Source: Paraspadella gotoi (Eukaryota > Chaetognatha). Taken from it: 64,000 nucleotides of DNA. Shown here one piece after another: positions 23,120-34,438 of this stretch. Where the stretch lies: positions 9,312,718 to 9,376,717 of the forward strand of contig CM119268.1 of assembly GCA_051294375.1 (NCBI GenBank), written 5' to 3'. The notes under the pieces are model-generated. The model saw nothing but the letters and a program-made list of their open reading frames with translations. It had not been told where the DNA came from and did not search any database. Numbering within the stretch: position 1 is the first letter of the stretch; the number at the start of each line of letters is the position of its first letter. A program made the position numbers and the translations under genes.

Positions 23120-23389
23120 TTATCACGCCAGACGGGCGAAAGCACTACTTGGGTGAGATTTTAATTTGTTTCTGCTTCTTTGATCGTCGTCGTCGTCACA
23201 ATGTTTTACTATTGGAAATATCTCGTGTGTAACCAGGTAGTTAAAAATTTATATATAGCTTCTAATTAGTAAAATCTTTTAGATTCACATTTTTTATATT
23301 TCTACACTCATTTGTTTTTTTTATTTATAAAATAATTTTTATATATTTAAACGATTCAGCTCTGCAGCGGCTTTCCAGTGGCTGTCCAG

Positions 23390-23990
23390 TAAGGCGTAGT
23401 GAAAGTTATATACGAAAATTCTAAAAGTCAATTATGAACAACATACTATCAGTGAACATTAATTTGTAAAAAAAATTAATTTTATGTTTTTTAATTTTCG
23501 CAGTAGGCTATATTTATATATAGTACTATCCTTATAAAATCAAAAAAATTCAAAATAAGCTTTTCTTAATTTTGATTGCAGATTTGAATTCCTCGTCAAA
23601 AGTTGATAAAAGAAAATATAAATTATTTTTTAAAATTCTTTCATTAAGTGGGTTAAAAATTAAAAAAACTAAATTTAATATATAAAAAGTTAATTTTCAG
23701 CTTAAAATATAGCTTTTTTAAATTTTGACCCACTTAATGAAGGAATTTTTCAAAAAAAGTTTTATTTCTTTGTCAACTTTTTATGACGAATCAAAATCTG
23801 CAAAAAAATCTTAGAAAAAACTGATTTTAATATTTATTGGTTTAGTACTAGTATAAATATGGCCTACTGCGTAAATTGTAAAATTTATTATAATTTTTTT
23901 ATTATATAAATGTTCATTAATATAATATTATTCATTCCTCACTTTTAGAATTTTAATTAAAGTTAAATTTAAAAATTTTACTACGCCTTA
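23390..23990. mobile_element. hAT-type palindromic MITE, copy 1
   Basis: 601-bp element starting TAAGGCGTAGTGAAAGTTAT and ending TTTTACTACGCCTTA (inverted), flanked by the perfect 8-bp duplication CTGTCCAG (23382-23389 and 23991-23998). The 8-bp duplication and YARNG-like termini fit the hAT superfamily. The whole element is a near-palindrome: arms containing ATTCATTAAGTGGGTTAAAA-type sequence mirror each other around about 23690. No coding capacity. Confidence 0.88.
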
Positions 23991-24179
23991 CTGTCCAGTT
24001 TCTCTCTATTTCTCTCTTTTAATTATATGTCGCTCTTTTTTTTTTCTGATTCATTTAAAAACGAGTTCGTTCTGCAGCATTTGTCCAGCGGCTATACAGC
24101 TTCTTTCTTTTTTCTTTCTCTTTTTTTTTCTTTTTCTTTTTTTTTACTCATACATATATTTTTGTTTTATTTACGATAA

Positions 24180-24520
24180 ATATGATCAATAAATGATTAT
24201 TATCGCATCAATATTTGGTTATCATCGTATCAATATTTGGTTATCATTATATCAATATTTGGTTATCATAACATTAATATTTGGTTATTATTGTATCAAT
24301 AATCAATTATTATTATATTAATCAATAAATTATTATTACATCAATCAATTATTATTATATCAATCAATCAATTACTATTGATTCAATCAATCAGTTATTA
24401 TTGCATCAATCAATTAATTATTATTGCATCAATCTAGTACTATTGCATCAATCAATCAATTACTATTGCATCAATCAATTACTATTATATCAATAATTCG
24501 TTATCATATCAATCATTCTT
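24180..24520. repeat. ATCAAT-type minisatellite in family 3 copy 2
   Basis: Degenerate array of GGTTATCATCGTATCAATATTT and shorter ATTATTGCATCAATCAATTA units, homologous to the array at 8815-9055. Confidence 0.8.
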
Positions 24521-24595
24521 TTTTTTTTCTTTTTTTTCAGATTTTTTTATTCATTTTCTTTGATAGTAACATCTGGCGAGATCACTATACTTAGA

Positions 24596-25672
24596 TTTTT
24601 TAAATTAACTTCCACAGCAAATCTAAACATTAAAAAATTGGCTTATTTAAAATTAAACTTCTTTTTTCTGATATTTTGTATTTTTTATTATAATTAAAAA
24701 AATTTAAAAATTACAAGGGACATCCAGAAGGAGAGTTGGATAACTGGAATGACCCAATTTCTTAAAAAATAATTTAAAGATTATTAAAAAATTAGATAAA
24801 TGATAGGTCAATGATTCTGAAGCTTTTGAATAATATTAGATTTCCTTTTTTGATTTGGAACACATACGTTTAAAAAATCATATCTTTTAAACTACTTAAT
24901 AAGGCGGGCCAAAATTGAACACTTTTTATAACTTTTAATTCTCTCAAAAAAATTCCTTTTTTCCTTCTATTACTAAATCGATTTTCAATGCAACTTTTTG
25001 AATTAGTTCATTGGGTTGTTGCACTGAAGATTTTAAATATTTATTAATATATAACAAATGACAAAATTTTTTTTAAAAAAAATTAGTTTTTAAGAACGGA
25101 TTCCTATAGAGCTTGAAAAGTTAAATTAAAGTTAGTACTACAATTTTTTAAAATTTTGACAAAAAATTGGTTAAAAACAGAAAAAACGTTAAAAAATCAT
25201 CATCATCATCATCATTGGCTGAATTTTATAGTTTTTTAAAATTTTTATCAATAAAACAAAAAAAAAAAAAAAAATTGTATTAATAACCTTTATCTAACTT
25301 TTAAAGCTCTATCAGAATCCATTAAAAAAATTGAAAAATTCAAAAAAAAATTTTAACTATATATAGTAATAAAATAATCTTTAAATGCTTCCGTGCGCTT
25401 ATTAATAAGATATTTTTTTTAAATTATTTTTATTTTCATATTCTCTAACAGTCGCTTTATCATTATTTTTTTGAGAGAACAAATAGTTTTCAACCTGTAC
25501 CGGCCTACTACTTAACCTATTGTAAAAAAATTTATATACATTGATTCGTTTTTTTAATAAATAAATTTGTTATGGAGCGTCCAGTATTAAAGGTATAAAG
25601 TGGCGCTTTTTTAATTTTTTTTTAAATTTTTTTTTTCACATGAGTTTATTTACGTGAAAACCTTTTTTTTTC
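24596..25672. other. AT-rich region upstream of NDUFS2
   Basis: Very AT-rich with poly-A/T tracts and no ORF of note. It ends with a T9-CAG acceptor (AG at 25673-25674), 21 bp before the NDUFS2 start codon. Confidence 0.5.
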
Positions 25673-25695
25673 AGTTAATTTATAACGGATTTTCA

Positions 25696-28600
25696 ATGAA
25701 TATGTTACGCCATGTCGGAAAATCTCTTAGCAAGTTGAGTAGAGAACGTTTGAATTCTCATACGCCATTTCTGAGCAGAGGTGTAAAAGAGTGGCACCCT
25801 GACCCCCAACTGCTCGAAAAATTTAAATGTCCTATGATGTTGCCGCCTGACCTAAACACTGGTAGCGCACTTACAAGTTGGGCCTTTAGTACCGACAGGG
25901 CCAATACTGAAGCCTACCAGAGGGAAAAGAGAGTTCAAAATATTCAACTCAATTTTGGCCCCCAGCATCCCGCCGCTCACGGAGTTCTACGGTAAGAATT
26001 GAAAGGAATATTTAATATTTATAAAGCGAGATATTATATATTTAATAAATATTATTTGTTTATTATTTTATGTTTAACATACATGCTGTTGAAAACACTT
26101 TTTAGGCTTGTATTGACTTTGGATGGCGAAAGTATTGTAAAGGCAGACCCGCACATCGGCTTGCTTCACAGGGGCACGGAAAAGCTCATTGAGTATAAAA
26201 CGTATACACAGGTATATTTGTTTAATTCCTACAGTTAAGACTTATGTAGGTAGAAATCTACTATGAAATTAAATTCAATAGGGGCGAGGGTTCAAAACTT
26301 TAGTCTTGAAGTCTACTTTTAGGTTAAAAAAGAATTTTTTTAAAAAGTTCGATTTTAATGTTTTTATTGTTGCTATTGGGTCGCTACACTATTAAAATTA
26401 CAATATTACTATATAATTTGGAATGAACGATCCCTATGTGAATACTAATAAAACTATCGAGGCGAATTTCAATATTTGACCGCTGAGCCGAGATATGGGC
26501 CCCCCGGGGGGTCACCCATGGGGGCAAAAAATGGTCAAAATTTTTTTTCAATTTCAAATTTTTTTATTATTTTTGTTTTGAACAATTGCACAGATGTTTA
26601 CTTTTCCTAAAAAACGTATTTATTACCTCAAAAATATTTATTTACCTTAATTTTTAGCTTCATGAACATCAGCAGTTTTTGATTTGGAATAATTTGGGAA
26701 AATTGGAAGTAAAACGATGAACCATGCATCTTCAACCATGCTTAATAGAGCGTAGTGAAAGTTAAATACGAAAATTCTAAATGTCAATTATAAAAAACAT
26801 ACCATCAGTAAACATTAATTTATAAAAAAAATTAATTTTGTTCTTCATTTTTTGTAGTATATTCATTTTTATATAATCGAAAAATTTCAAAATAGGCTTT
26901 TCTCAATTTTGATTGCAGATTTGAATTCCTCGTCAAAGTTGATAAAAGAAAATATAAATCATTATTAAAAATTATTTCATTAAGTGAGTTAAAAATTAGA
27001 AAAAACTATATGTAATAGATAAATTTTTAATTTTCAGCTTAAAATATAGGTTTTTTTAATATTTGATAAACTTAATGAAAGAATTTTTAAAAAAAAGTTA
27101 TATTTCTTTATATCAACAAATTTTACAAAAAATAATTTTGAAATTTTTATTTTTATTGGATTAGTACTAGTATAAATATGGCCTACTGCGTAAATTGTAA
27201 AATTTATTATAAAATTTTTTTATACACAAATGTTCATTAGTATAATGTTGTTCATTCCTCACTTTTAGAATTTTAATTAAAGTAAAATTTATAATTTTTA
27301 CTACGCCTTAATGCTTAATTATTGCAAATTTATCAATTTTAGTTCGAAAATGTTTTTTTCTTATGTTTAAAACGTCAATGCACCTGATGCTACTAAAAAA
27401 AATTGAAAAATGAAAAAAAAATTGTTCGCATTTTTTGGCCCCCCAGGAGTCCACCCCCAGGGCCCTGTATCTCTTGTCAGGGGTTGAATTAAATTCGATC
27501 AGGTAGTTTTGTGGGAACAAAAGGGGTACCACATTTTATAATATGAAGCCTTCTGTATTTATTATTTTTTCATTGTTTTCGCCTGATTTTTAATTAAATC
27601 AATAAACAGACCATCCCTCCAAATTGTTTTATTGATTTTTCAGTTGTATTTACAAAAGGATGATTACAGTGTCCAAGCAGTCAACAAGCAATTGAAAAAA
27701 ACAGATGCAAATTACAGACTTGATCTGTTCTTAACCTCTGTTTTGCAAATTACTAAGGACAATTCACATTGTATAACAAATTTACCCTAAAATGAGCGAC
27801 CGCACTGAGATTAAAGTTAATTTCTTATTTTTTTACCATAAATTCAAACTCATTTTAGAATTTATACGCTGGCTTGTTCCGAAGATCAAAGCGGAAAAAA
27901 GAAAAACAGATTGGCTGCTATATGTTAGACATGCATTGGACAAAACAAATTAATGGTCTCCAATTCTAATCTTTGTAAGACTAAAATTAATTTAATCATA
28001 CTCGTACTCTTAATCGTGTTATTTCCCTTGAAAATGGAGACCAATTGCGATATTTTCAGCCGAACCAGGGCATCCGGATCGTTTTATTCTATTCCCTCAG
28101 TAATTTAACTGAAGGATTAGAAAACCTAAAAAACGAAACTAAATGAAGAAACCTAACTTAGATCCCGATTGCCAGCTGCACGCCTTATATCGCAGCGATG
28201 AAAAAAAAAATCTATGATCAATGTAATAATTTGGATTTTATCGGTTTAACTAACTAGAAGTTATTAATTATACTAAAAAAATTCTTAATCTTAATATTAG
28301 TTAGCCTCAAATATTTTTATAAAGTAAAAAAAGCCTTAATTAATTTTTGAAAAAAAAGAATACATATTTTTTTTGGCGGCGCTTAAAAAGAATTACGTCT
28401 ACTTCTTGGCGGCCAGACCCATAATTCTTGGCGAAATGTCTTGGCCGCTTTCTAGCGCCTTTTCACAGTCTATGAGTTCGTTAATTCCATCAATGACGAG
28501 CTGTATCAGCTCTAGCTCTGACTTTCCAAGCCTATCCACGTTTGAGATGTCATAAATACATCCCGTCTGCGGGCTGTCTACTCCTCCGACACTCCTTTTC

Positions 28601-31255
28601 TGCAAGCGGAGCTTCTCTAGCAGATCATCGAACTTGCAGTGTTGAGAGAGGTATGGAAGACGAATGTGACACCCGGCCCTCATGCCGGTGCCCAGATTCG
28701 AAGGGCAAGTGGAGATGTAGCCCAGATGATCGTTGTACTGGTACTCCCAACCGTCGTCCAGAATGTTCTTCTCGATATTACGAAGCCCACGGCACCACCG
28801 CTCGAACACCTCTTTTAAGTTGCCTCCCTTTTGCATGGAAATCACCTGTAAAAACAAGACTGTTTACTGAATTTTACAGCTTTTCTTGTGAGGAATATTT
28901 TGGATTACCCTCATATGATCCTCCTCGTTCACCCACACCACAAAAGTTTTTTTATGATTGTGGAAAATTCCTCTGGCGTCGGGCCAGTCGCGGGCGATCC
29001 CTGCCGACGTTAAAAGAGGGCTAACGGGCTTGTCAAAAAGATAGTGTTCATCGATGAGCTGTTGTTGGAATTCGTCCGACATCTCCGGTAATTTGAAGTA
29101 GCGGCCGCGAAACTCGCAGTCCAGTCTCCGGTTATGCAGAGCGTTGGTGACGACGTGCTCCACTTCACGACGCTCGGCACGCGAACACATTGGTGGCATA
29201 GATAAACCACGGACATTTCGGCCTGAAAATGTTTTAAAAAGTAATGAATTTCAATTTTTTATCATATTTAAAACCCTACTTAGTACTCACTGGTTCTGCA
29301 TCGCACGGACAAAACGTATGTCTCGTCGAATACTCCACCGATGACTTTGGCGAAGAATTCGTCCTCTTCATCCTTGCTGGGAAGCGTGGTCGGATGCTTG
29401 TCCTCGGGACAATAGCCGTTGTGCCTAAGTTCTATGATTTGGTCGAGCAGAGGAGCAAAGACCTCGTACGTTTCCTCGTCTCCCGCCACAGCTCCCACGG
29501 TTAGAATATGTGGGTGTCCAGGATTGTCCACGCCGGTTTGGATGACGTGATCGATCGTGAAACCATTAGGAGTAGACAACTTGTAGAGGTCCGCGTAGAG
29601 CGGCGTTGAAAGAACTTGTGCCATGATGTTGTGGTGCTTCTTAAGGTCGGGCATATTCTTGTAAGACGGATACCATCTCCACGGAAAATTGTGGTTTCGC
29701 GGAATGGCGAGGACTCCATCGCTGCTCTGCTGCATCTTGTAGTTAATCCCTGCTACGGCCGCTCCTACCCCTAAGCCCGTCAAAACACTTAATGCAACCA
29801 TCCTAAAAAACAATTTTGTTGAAAATCGTTAAGAAATCTCTCTGGTTTTTCGATTATTGAACTCTTACCTTTTATCCCCGATGTTTTACGAGTTCGAATT
29901 AAAAAAAATGCCAAATCTAAAAAATCATGACTTCGGTACCGTTACTTTGAAGAAGTTTGTTGCTGTTTGTCGCTGTTTCTTAGTTTCTATGACAACTGTG
30001 CAATTAATTTCACTTACATAGTGAGCCGGTGTTTCAGTTAAGATGGGTGCTTTAGTCTAATTTTTTTTTCGATTGAGCTAATTAGAAGTTTTACATTTTC
30101 ACTCTTCAGGCTCTGCCGTATTTCGATCGCCTCGACTACCTTTCAATGATAGTCAATGAGCAGGGATACTGTCTCGCCGTGGAAAAACTCCTTAACATCG
30201 AGGTGCCCTTGCGGGCCCAGTATATTCGGGTCCTGTGGTCAGAGCTGACACGTATTGCAAACCATCTTCTTTTTGTCGGCTGCCACCTTTTGGACATCGG
30301 GGCCATGACACCGTATTTTTGGGTTTTCGAGGAGCGCGAGAAGATCTTCGAGTTCACTGAGCGCTGCACTGGGGCTCGCATGCACTGCGCTTACGTACGA
30401 CCTGGAGGTGTGAGCCAAGATATTCCGCTCGGTTTTCTCGACGATCTATGGCACTGGTGCCAGTCGTTTTGCCAGCGCGTTGAAGAGGTCGACGATTTTG
30501 TCACCGACAACAGAGTTTGGATCAACAGAACAAAAAACATAGGTATCATTTCGGCTGAAGATTCGATCGCATATTCTTTATCGGGAGTGATGCTGAGAGG
30601 TTCCGGAATCAAATGGGATCTCCGAAAATCGCAACCTTACGACGCTTACGATAGGGTATGTGTTTTATTTGTTTTTTTTCTCGGTCAAAAGAATTTAGAC
30701 TGATCCAACATGAGACAATTTTTTACGACCTCAGGTGAACTTTGATATTCCTATCGGAGAAAACGGCGACACTTACGATCGATGGCTGATACGCTTGGAG
30801 GAAATTCGCCAATCTCTGAGGATCATTGAACAATGCATGAACGATATGCCGGAGGGGGAGATCAAGACCGATGACCACAAGGTCTCCCCACCGTCCCGGG
30901 CGGAAATGAAGAATTCCATGGAGGCCCTAATTCATCATTTTAAGCTTTTCACTCAAGGCTTTCAAGTTCCACCCGGAGCCACCTACACCTCGGTCGAGGC
31001 ACCCAAGGTTTGCGAATGAAGGAAAGCTTCCTTGCTGGTAATTTTTAAAAAAAAAGACATTTCTTTTGTGGACAGGGCGAGTTCGGCGTCTATTTAGTCT
31101 CGGATGGATCTTCGCGTCCGTATCGCTGTAAAATTAGAGCTCCTGGTTTTGCGTCTATGGCAGTGATGGATCACATCTCCAAGGGTTCGATGCTGGCCGA
31201 TGCCGTCGCGATCATCGGGACTCTCGATATCGTTTTCGGGGAAGTTGATCGTTAA
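25696..31255 (+). CDS. NDUFS2: NADH dehydrogenase iron-sulfur protein 2 (complex I 49-kDa subunit), 5 exons
   Basis: Core subunit of mitochondrial complex I, part of the ubiquinone pocket. Exons 25696-25991, 26106-26211, 30110-30655, 30735-31007, 31076-31255; 466 residues, close to the human length. Visible hallmarks: basic N-terminal presequence; [13 protein letters not shown] (quinone-site His loop); [16 protein letters not shown]; the segment from [10 protein letters not shown] to [24 protein letters not shown]; and the C-terminal DIVFGEVDR. Intron 2 (26212-30109, 3.9 kb) contains the mitochondrial creatine kinase gene on the opposite strand plus two repeats. The start is the first of two close in-frame Met codons after an upstream splice acceptor. 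Confidence 0.95.
26440..27560. repeat. Foldback element, family 2, copy 2 (split by a MITE)
   Basis: Shares with 104-975 the block AACTATCGAGGCGAATTT followed by a GGGGGTCACCCA hairpin, CATCAGCAGTT, AGGGCCCTGTATCTC, and the right end ATAATATGAAGCCTTCTGTAT (about 27539-27558). The left terminal repeat is not recognisable. A hAT MITE at 26746-27310 interrupts it at ATGCTTAA. Confidence 0.55.
26746..27310. mobile_element. hAT-type palindromic MITE, copy 2
   Basis: 565-bp relative of 23390-23990: starts TAGAGCGTAGTGAAAGTTAA, ends TTTTTACTACGCCTTA, flanked by a perfect 8-bp duplication ATGCTTAA (26738-26745 and 27311-27318). Same palindromic interior. Sits inside the NDUFS2 intron and inside an older foldback repeat. 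Confidence 0.88.
28399..29801 (-). CDS. Mitochondrial creatine kinase, nested in an NDUFS2 intron on the opposite strand
   Basis: Transfers phosphate between ATP and creatine in the mitochondrial intermembrane space. Exons, in transcription order: 29801-29291, 29222-28909, 28845-28399; 423 residues. Hydrophobic/cationic N-terminal presequence ([18 protein letters not shown]). Phosphagen-kinase landmarks: [63 protein letters not shown] (NEED loop); [12 protein letters not shown] with the reactive Cys; [12 protein letters not shown]; and the ending MGLAAKK. Sequence and presequence favour mitochondrial CK over arginine kinase; substrate preference is inferred. Phases 1 and 0 agree. An AG acceptor lies one base before the ATG, so transcription starts further upstream, probably within about 300 bp of NDUFS2 exon 3. 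Confidence 0.93.
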
Positions 31256-33253
31256 AGGGGAAAGGTCCAAAAAAAGGAAATGAACATTTAACACGTCTTA
31301 TCTGTGATTTTTTTTAAATTGTTGCTGAATCGACGAAAACAAAGGTTCCGCATACAATCACTTTTTTAGACAACGAAATTTGAACTTAAATAATTACCAT
31401 TTTTTTTCGATCTCATTGGTTATTATGAAGCTTTCTTTATTTAAAAAAAACGGTAGGTTATAGTTATCTTCCTCTTATGACATAGTACTTTACAGGTAAA
31501 TTTCTATTAGTTAAAAATACGGTATGACATGATTTCTTCAATGATTGTCAATCAAATCTTAATTTTAGAAATAAGTATGTTTGAATTTTTATTGTACAGA
31601 TAACATTTAAAGAACGAATTCCTCATAAGATTCTTCACGTCTTTTACTTACACAAATCTATTCACCACATTATCTCATACAATTTTTTTTCCCTCATACC
31701 CTTTGCCTGATTCTTTTTCTTTCTCTTTTCTTCTCTTTATTTGTAATTTTCCTCCCCTACTTCTCACGCAATTAATTACTAATTTTTTGGCCCTACCTTT
31801 TTTTGCCACTTCCACTCTCCTTACCTTTTTTCTCTTCTTCATTCTTTCCCTATCTTTTTTCCTCTTTTTCTTTCCATTTTCCCTCTTTTCCTACCTTTTA
31901 TTGCCTTTTGCCCCCCTTTCATTCTCTCCCGCGACCTCCTTTTCTTGTTCTCTCTTTCCTCCTAACTCTCACTACATTTACAGTGAGCCAAATAAAAAAA
32001 TCTTTTCTTATACATTATAAGAAAAGAAATTATCGGTAATAGAGGATTTTATTTCAATTTTGGTTGCTTCGCTGATTTAATAAATCGACAAATTTTGCGC
32101 AAAATTTTGCCCCAAAATATGTCGATTCTGAGAAAAAACAAGTCCTGACCCTTTCCATTGGGTTAAAAGGATGCGGTTTTTTTTGTTTTAATAACGTCAT
32201 CTTTTAAAACTAATAAATGAGTTGAAAATATTCTCTTTATAAAAAATAAATGTAAGTCACAAAAATTCACAAATTAATAGCCGTCTTTAAAAATTATTTG
32301 TGGCTTAAAGTTTTTTTGATAATTTTGTAGGCGTTAAAAGCTTATTCAATAGGCTATATTTTCGGTTAATTTAAACCAATTTGAATTATTTTTGTTTACC
32401 AAATTCTGATAAAGACTGAAAATGAAAACTTTTTTACTTATCAACTTTAAAATTAATTAATAGGCAAACTATAAATGATTTACAATTTAAGCAAATAAAT
32501 TTACCCAGAGGTGAAGAAGATAAGGTAGAACCGATTTCCAAAATAAATATTTTTCTCAACTTTCCTTGCCATTCAAATCAGAAAACGAAAGTAAAAATGG
32601 ACAAGATTTTTTTCCTGAAAGTTTCCAAAATGCTAACGGGTAGAGATGATTTTAACCAATCCTTAGGCCCAATTTGTGTTGTGTTACAAAGTTCATCAAT
32701 ATTGTAAGTAACAACTGAACACTGAACAATATTGGAAAGAGTCGTTTTTTCTTAAATGCAACGTTTGTAAGCGGAACCCAAAGTGGATCTCTTTTTTTTT
32801 AATATCCATTCTGTGTTAATCTGACCTGCCTACCTCCGGCTTTTCTGTGATGCCAGTATTTAATTTTTTTTCTCAGTATATTATGAAATTGGTACAACCA
32901 ATATAAAAACTATCCATTCATTTAATAAATAAGCTATCTTGTATCTTATATAACAAATCTAATCAAAACTAATATATAAAAAGTTCAGTTTATGCACATT
33001 CCACCCATAGTAAAAAACATTTTAATTTGATCAAAAAGCTGTGTTGTTGTTGTTTCAAACTATGTACTTATTATTTAAAAAAATAATTTTTACTGATTCA
33101 TTTTTTAACACGCACAACCCATAGTTTAACATGACGATGAAACAAATTTTTACCCGTTTAATCCAGTCCAAGTTGTTTTCCAATCCAACAATTCGTTGAT
33201 TGAAGAGGATATATATATTATATTGTTACTTCAGATAATATTTATTTTTTAAC
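31256..33253. other. Intergenic region between NDUFS2 and EEF2KMT
   Basis: About 2 kb, AT-rich. A long pyrimidine tract (about 31690-31980) gives spurious Phe/Ser/Leu ORFs. No gene, RNA or transposon end is recognised. It ends with TTTTTTAACAG (AG at 33254-33255), an acceptor 6 bp before the next ATG. Confidence 0.5.
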
Positions 33254-33261
33254 AGACTCAA

Positions 33262-34383
33262 ATGGAGGTAGAACTTCCATCGAAAAAATGTATTTTGAGT
33301 GAAACTAGCAAGTTTTTTTTCGCCGCCATTCCTATTCGAAAATATCCTCACCAACTCTTGCAGTCTCTCGAAGGGTTTATCCAAACTGACCCCGCTTTCC
33401 CCGATGCTTTGCTCCGCGCCACCGTGCTTCGTGAAGGATGCGAGGATCGTCCCGTCTCGATCGCGTCTCAGCGAGCTTTCGTTAAATGGATCCTTCGGGT
33501 CGTCGAAAATTCTGACGAAAACGAAGAGAGAAACGTGGATCTTTTGTACGAGACTCACTGCCGCGTCCTATCTAAAGAGGACGCCGAGCTTTTTTTCAAA
33601 AGATATTTTTACCCCCCGAACGTGGAGATCGTCATCGCCGAGTCACGCAACTTCATCGATGCCGGCACCACTGGCCTTTCTTCCTGGACGGCCTCTTTTC
33701 TCATGAATGAATGGGTGACCGCGAACGCCTCTTTCTTTCGCGATAGACGCGTCTTGGAACTCGGTAGCGGTGTCGGGCTGACTGGTATATTGCTCGCCCT
33801 ACTCGCCCCCGTCGCCTCGCTAAAACTCACTGACTGTCATAATCGCGTTCTCGCCGTCCTGAGAAAGAACGTTGATGACAATCTAGCTCCCGACTTGGCC
33901 GCTTCAATTGGTCTCGAGGTAGTGGCCCTTGACTGGGCAACGTTTCGTCAAGATTTCGTTGAGTCCGATCTCATGGCCCAGTGGGAGTTGCCCGACGTCA
34001 TTTTGGGATGCGACTTGGTTTTCGATGAAAATCTCGTCCCTCATTTAGTCGCGGTTATCAAATATTTTCTCTCTTACACTAATTCGAAATCGTCGAAAAA
34101 ACAGTTAAATAACGTGGAGATTCCCTGCGCCTTTATCTCTTCAAACGTGAGGAACGAGCGAACTTACGATCGTTTCTTGAAAGAGCTTTCGGCGGTTGGG
34201 CTTTCTTTCGAGGAAGTCAGCAGCGGGGTTTTTTCTTCTCCCTATCTCTCCGCTGGACTCGATGACAATCCGAATTTGAAACTGATTAAAATTGAGGACA
34301 CAGTAAGAAAGAACGAGCGAGAACTCTATTTTACTTTCTTGCCAAGATCTTTAGCCAATTCACTTCAATCGGTTTGTTTGTAA
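33262..34383 (+). CDS. EEF2KMT: eEF2 lysine methyltransferase (FAM86 family)
   Basis: Seven-beta-strand S-adenosylmethionine-dependent methyltransferase that trimethylates a lysine on elongation factor 2. One coding exon, 373 residues. The N-terminal helical FAM86-type domain is followed by GTTGLSSWTASFLMNEW, motif I VLELGSGVGLTGILLA (about 173-188), the acidic motif LTDCHNRVL, and the post-motif DVILGCDLVFDENLV, all typical of this methyltransferase group. The C-terminus ends LANSLQSVCL. The next gene starts only 55 bp after the stop with no AATAAA between them, suggesting co-transcription. Confidence 0.88.
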   Translation: MEVELPSKKCILSETSKFFFAAIPIRKYPHQLLQSLEGFIQTDPAFPDALLRATVLREGCEDRPVSIASQRAFVKWILRVVENSDENEERNVDLLYETHCRVLSKEDAELFFKRYFYPPNVEIVIAESRNFIDAGTTGLSSWTASFLMNEWVTANASFFRDRRVLELGSGVGLTGILLALLAPVASLKLTDCHNRVLAVLRKNVDDNLAPDLAASIGLEVVALDWATFRQDFVESDLMAQWELPDVILGCDLVFDENLVPHLVAVIKYFLSYTNSKSSKKQLNNVEIPCAFISSNVRNERTYDRFLKELSAVGLSFEEVSSGVFSSPYLSAGLDDNPNLKLIKIEDTVRKNERELYFTFLPRSLANSLQSVCL

Positions 34384-34398
34384 CAAAACTAAAACCCA

Positions 34399-34415
34399 TT
34401 TTTATTATTTTTCAG
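34399..34415 (+). promoter_or_regulatory. Splice-acceptor signal inside the EEF2KMT-RBM7 gap
   Basis: TTTTTATTATTTTTCAG sits between a stop codon 15 bp upstream and a start codon 23 bp downstream. A cis intron ending here would have to begin inside EEF2KMT, so the site is a candidate trans-splice acceptor. Confidence 0.5.
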
Positions 34416-34438
34416 TGTTTTTAACGTAGTTTATTGAA

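Larger units (their letters stand above)
23120..24595. repeat. Inverted-repeat element, family 3, copy 2
   Basis: Starts CACGCCAGACGGGCGAA near 23127 and ends ACATCTGGCGAGATCACTATA near 24570-24590, matching the ends of the copy at 7826-9120. It has the same CTCTGCAGCGGCT block, CT-rich tracts and an ATCAAT-type array (24180-24520). It is interrupted by a hAT-type MITE at 23390-23990, which must be the younger insertion. Confidence 0.6.

Noticed and set aside
23390-23990. Tc1/mariner MITE with TA duplication
   Set aside because: The TA at the ends is part of the inverted repeat; the true duplication is 8 bp (CTGTCCAG, and ATGCTTAA for the other copy), which fits hAT.
28399-29801. Arginine kinase assignment for the phosphagen kinase
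   Set aside because: The mitochondrial-type presequence, NEED loop context and C-terminal pattern fit mitochondrial creatine kinase better; substrate still needs testing.
31703-32039. Hydrophobic Phe/Ser/Leu ORFs
   Set aside because: Pyrimidine-rich low-complexity DNA between genes; no start context or family resemblance.
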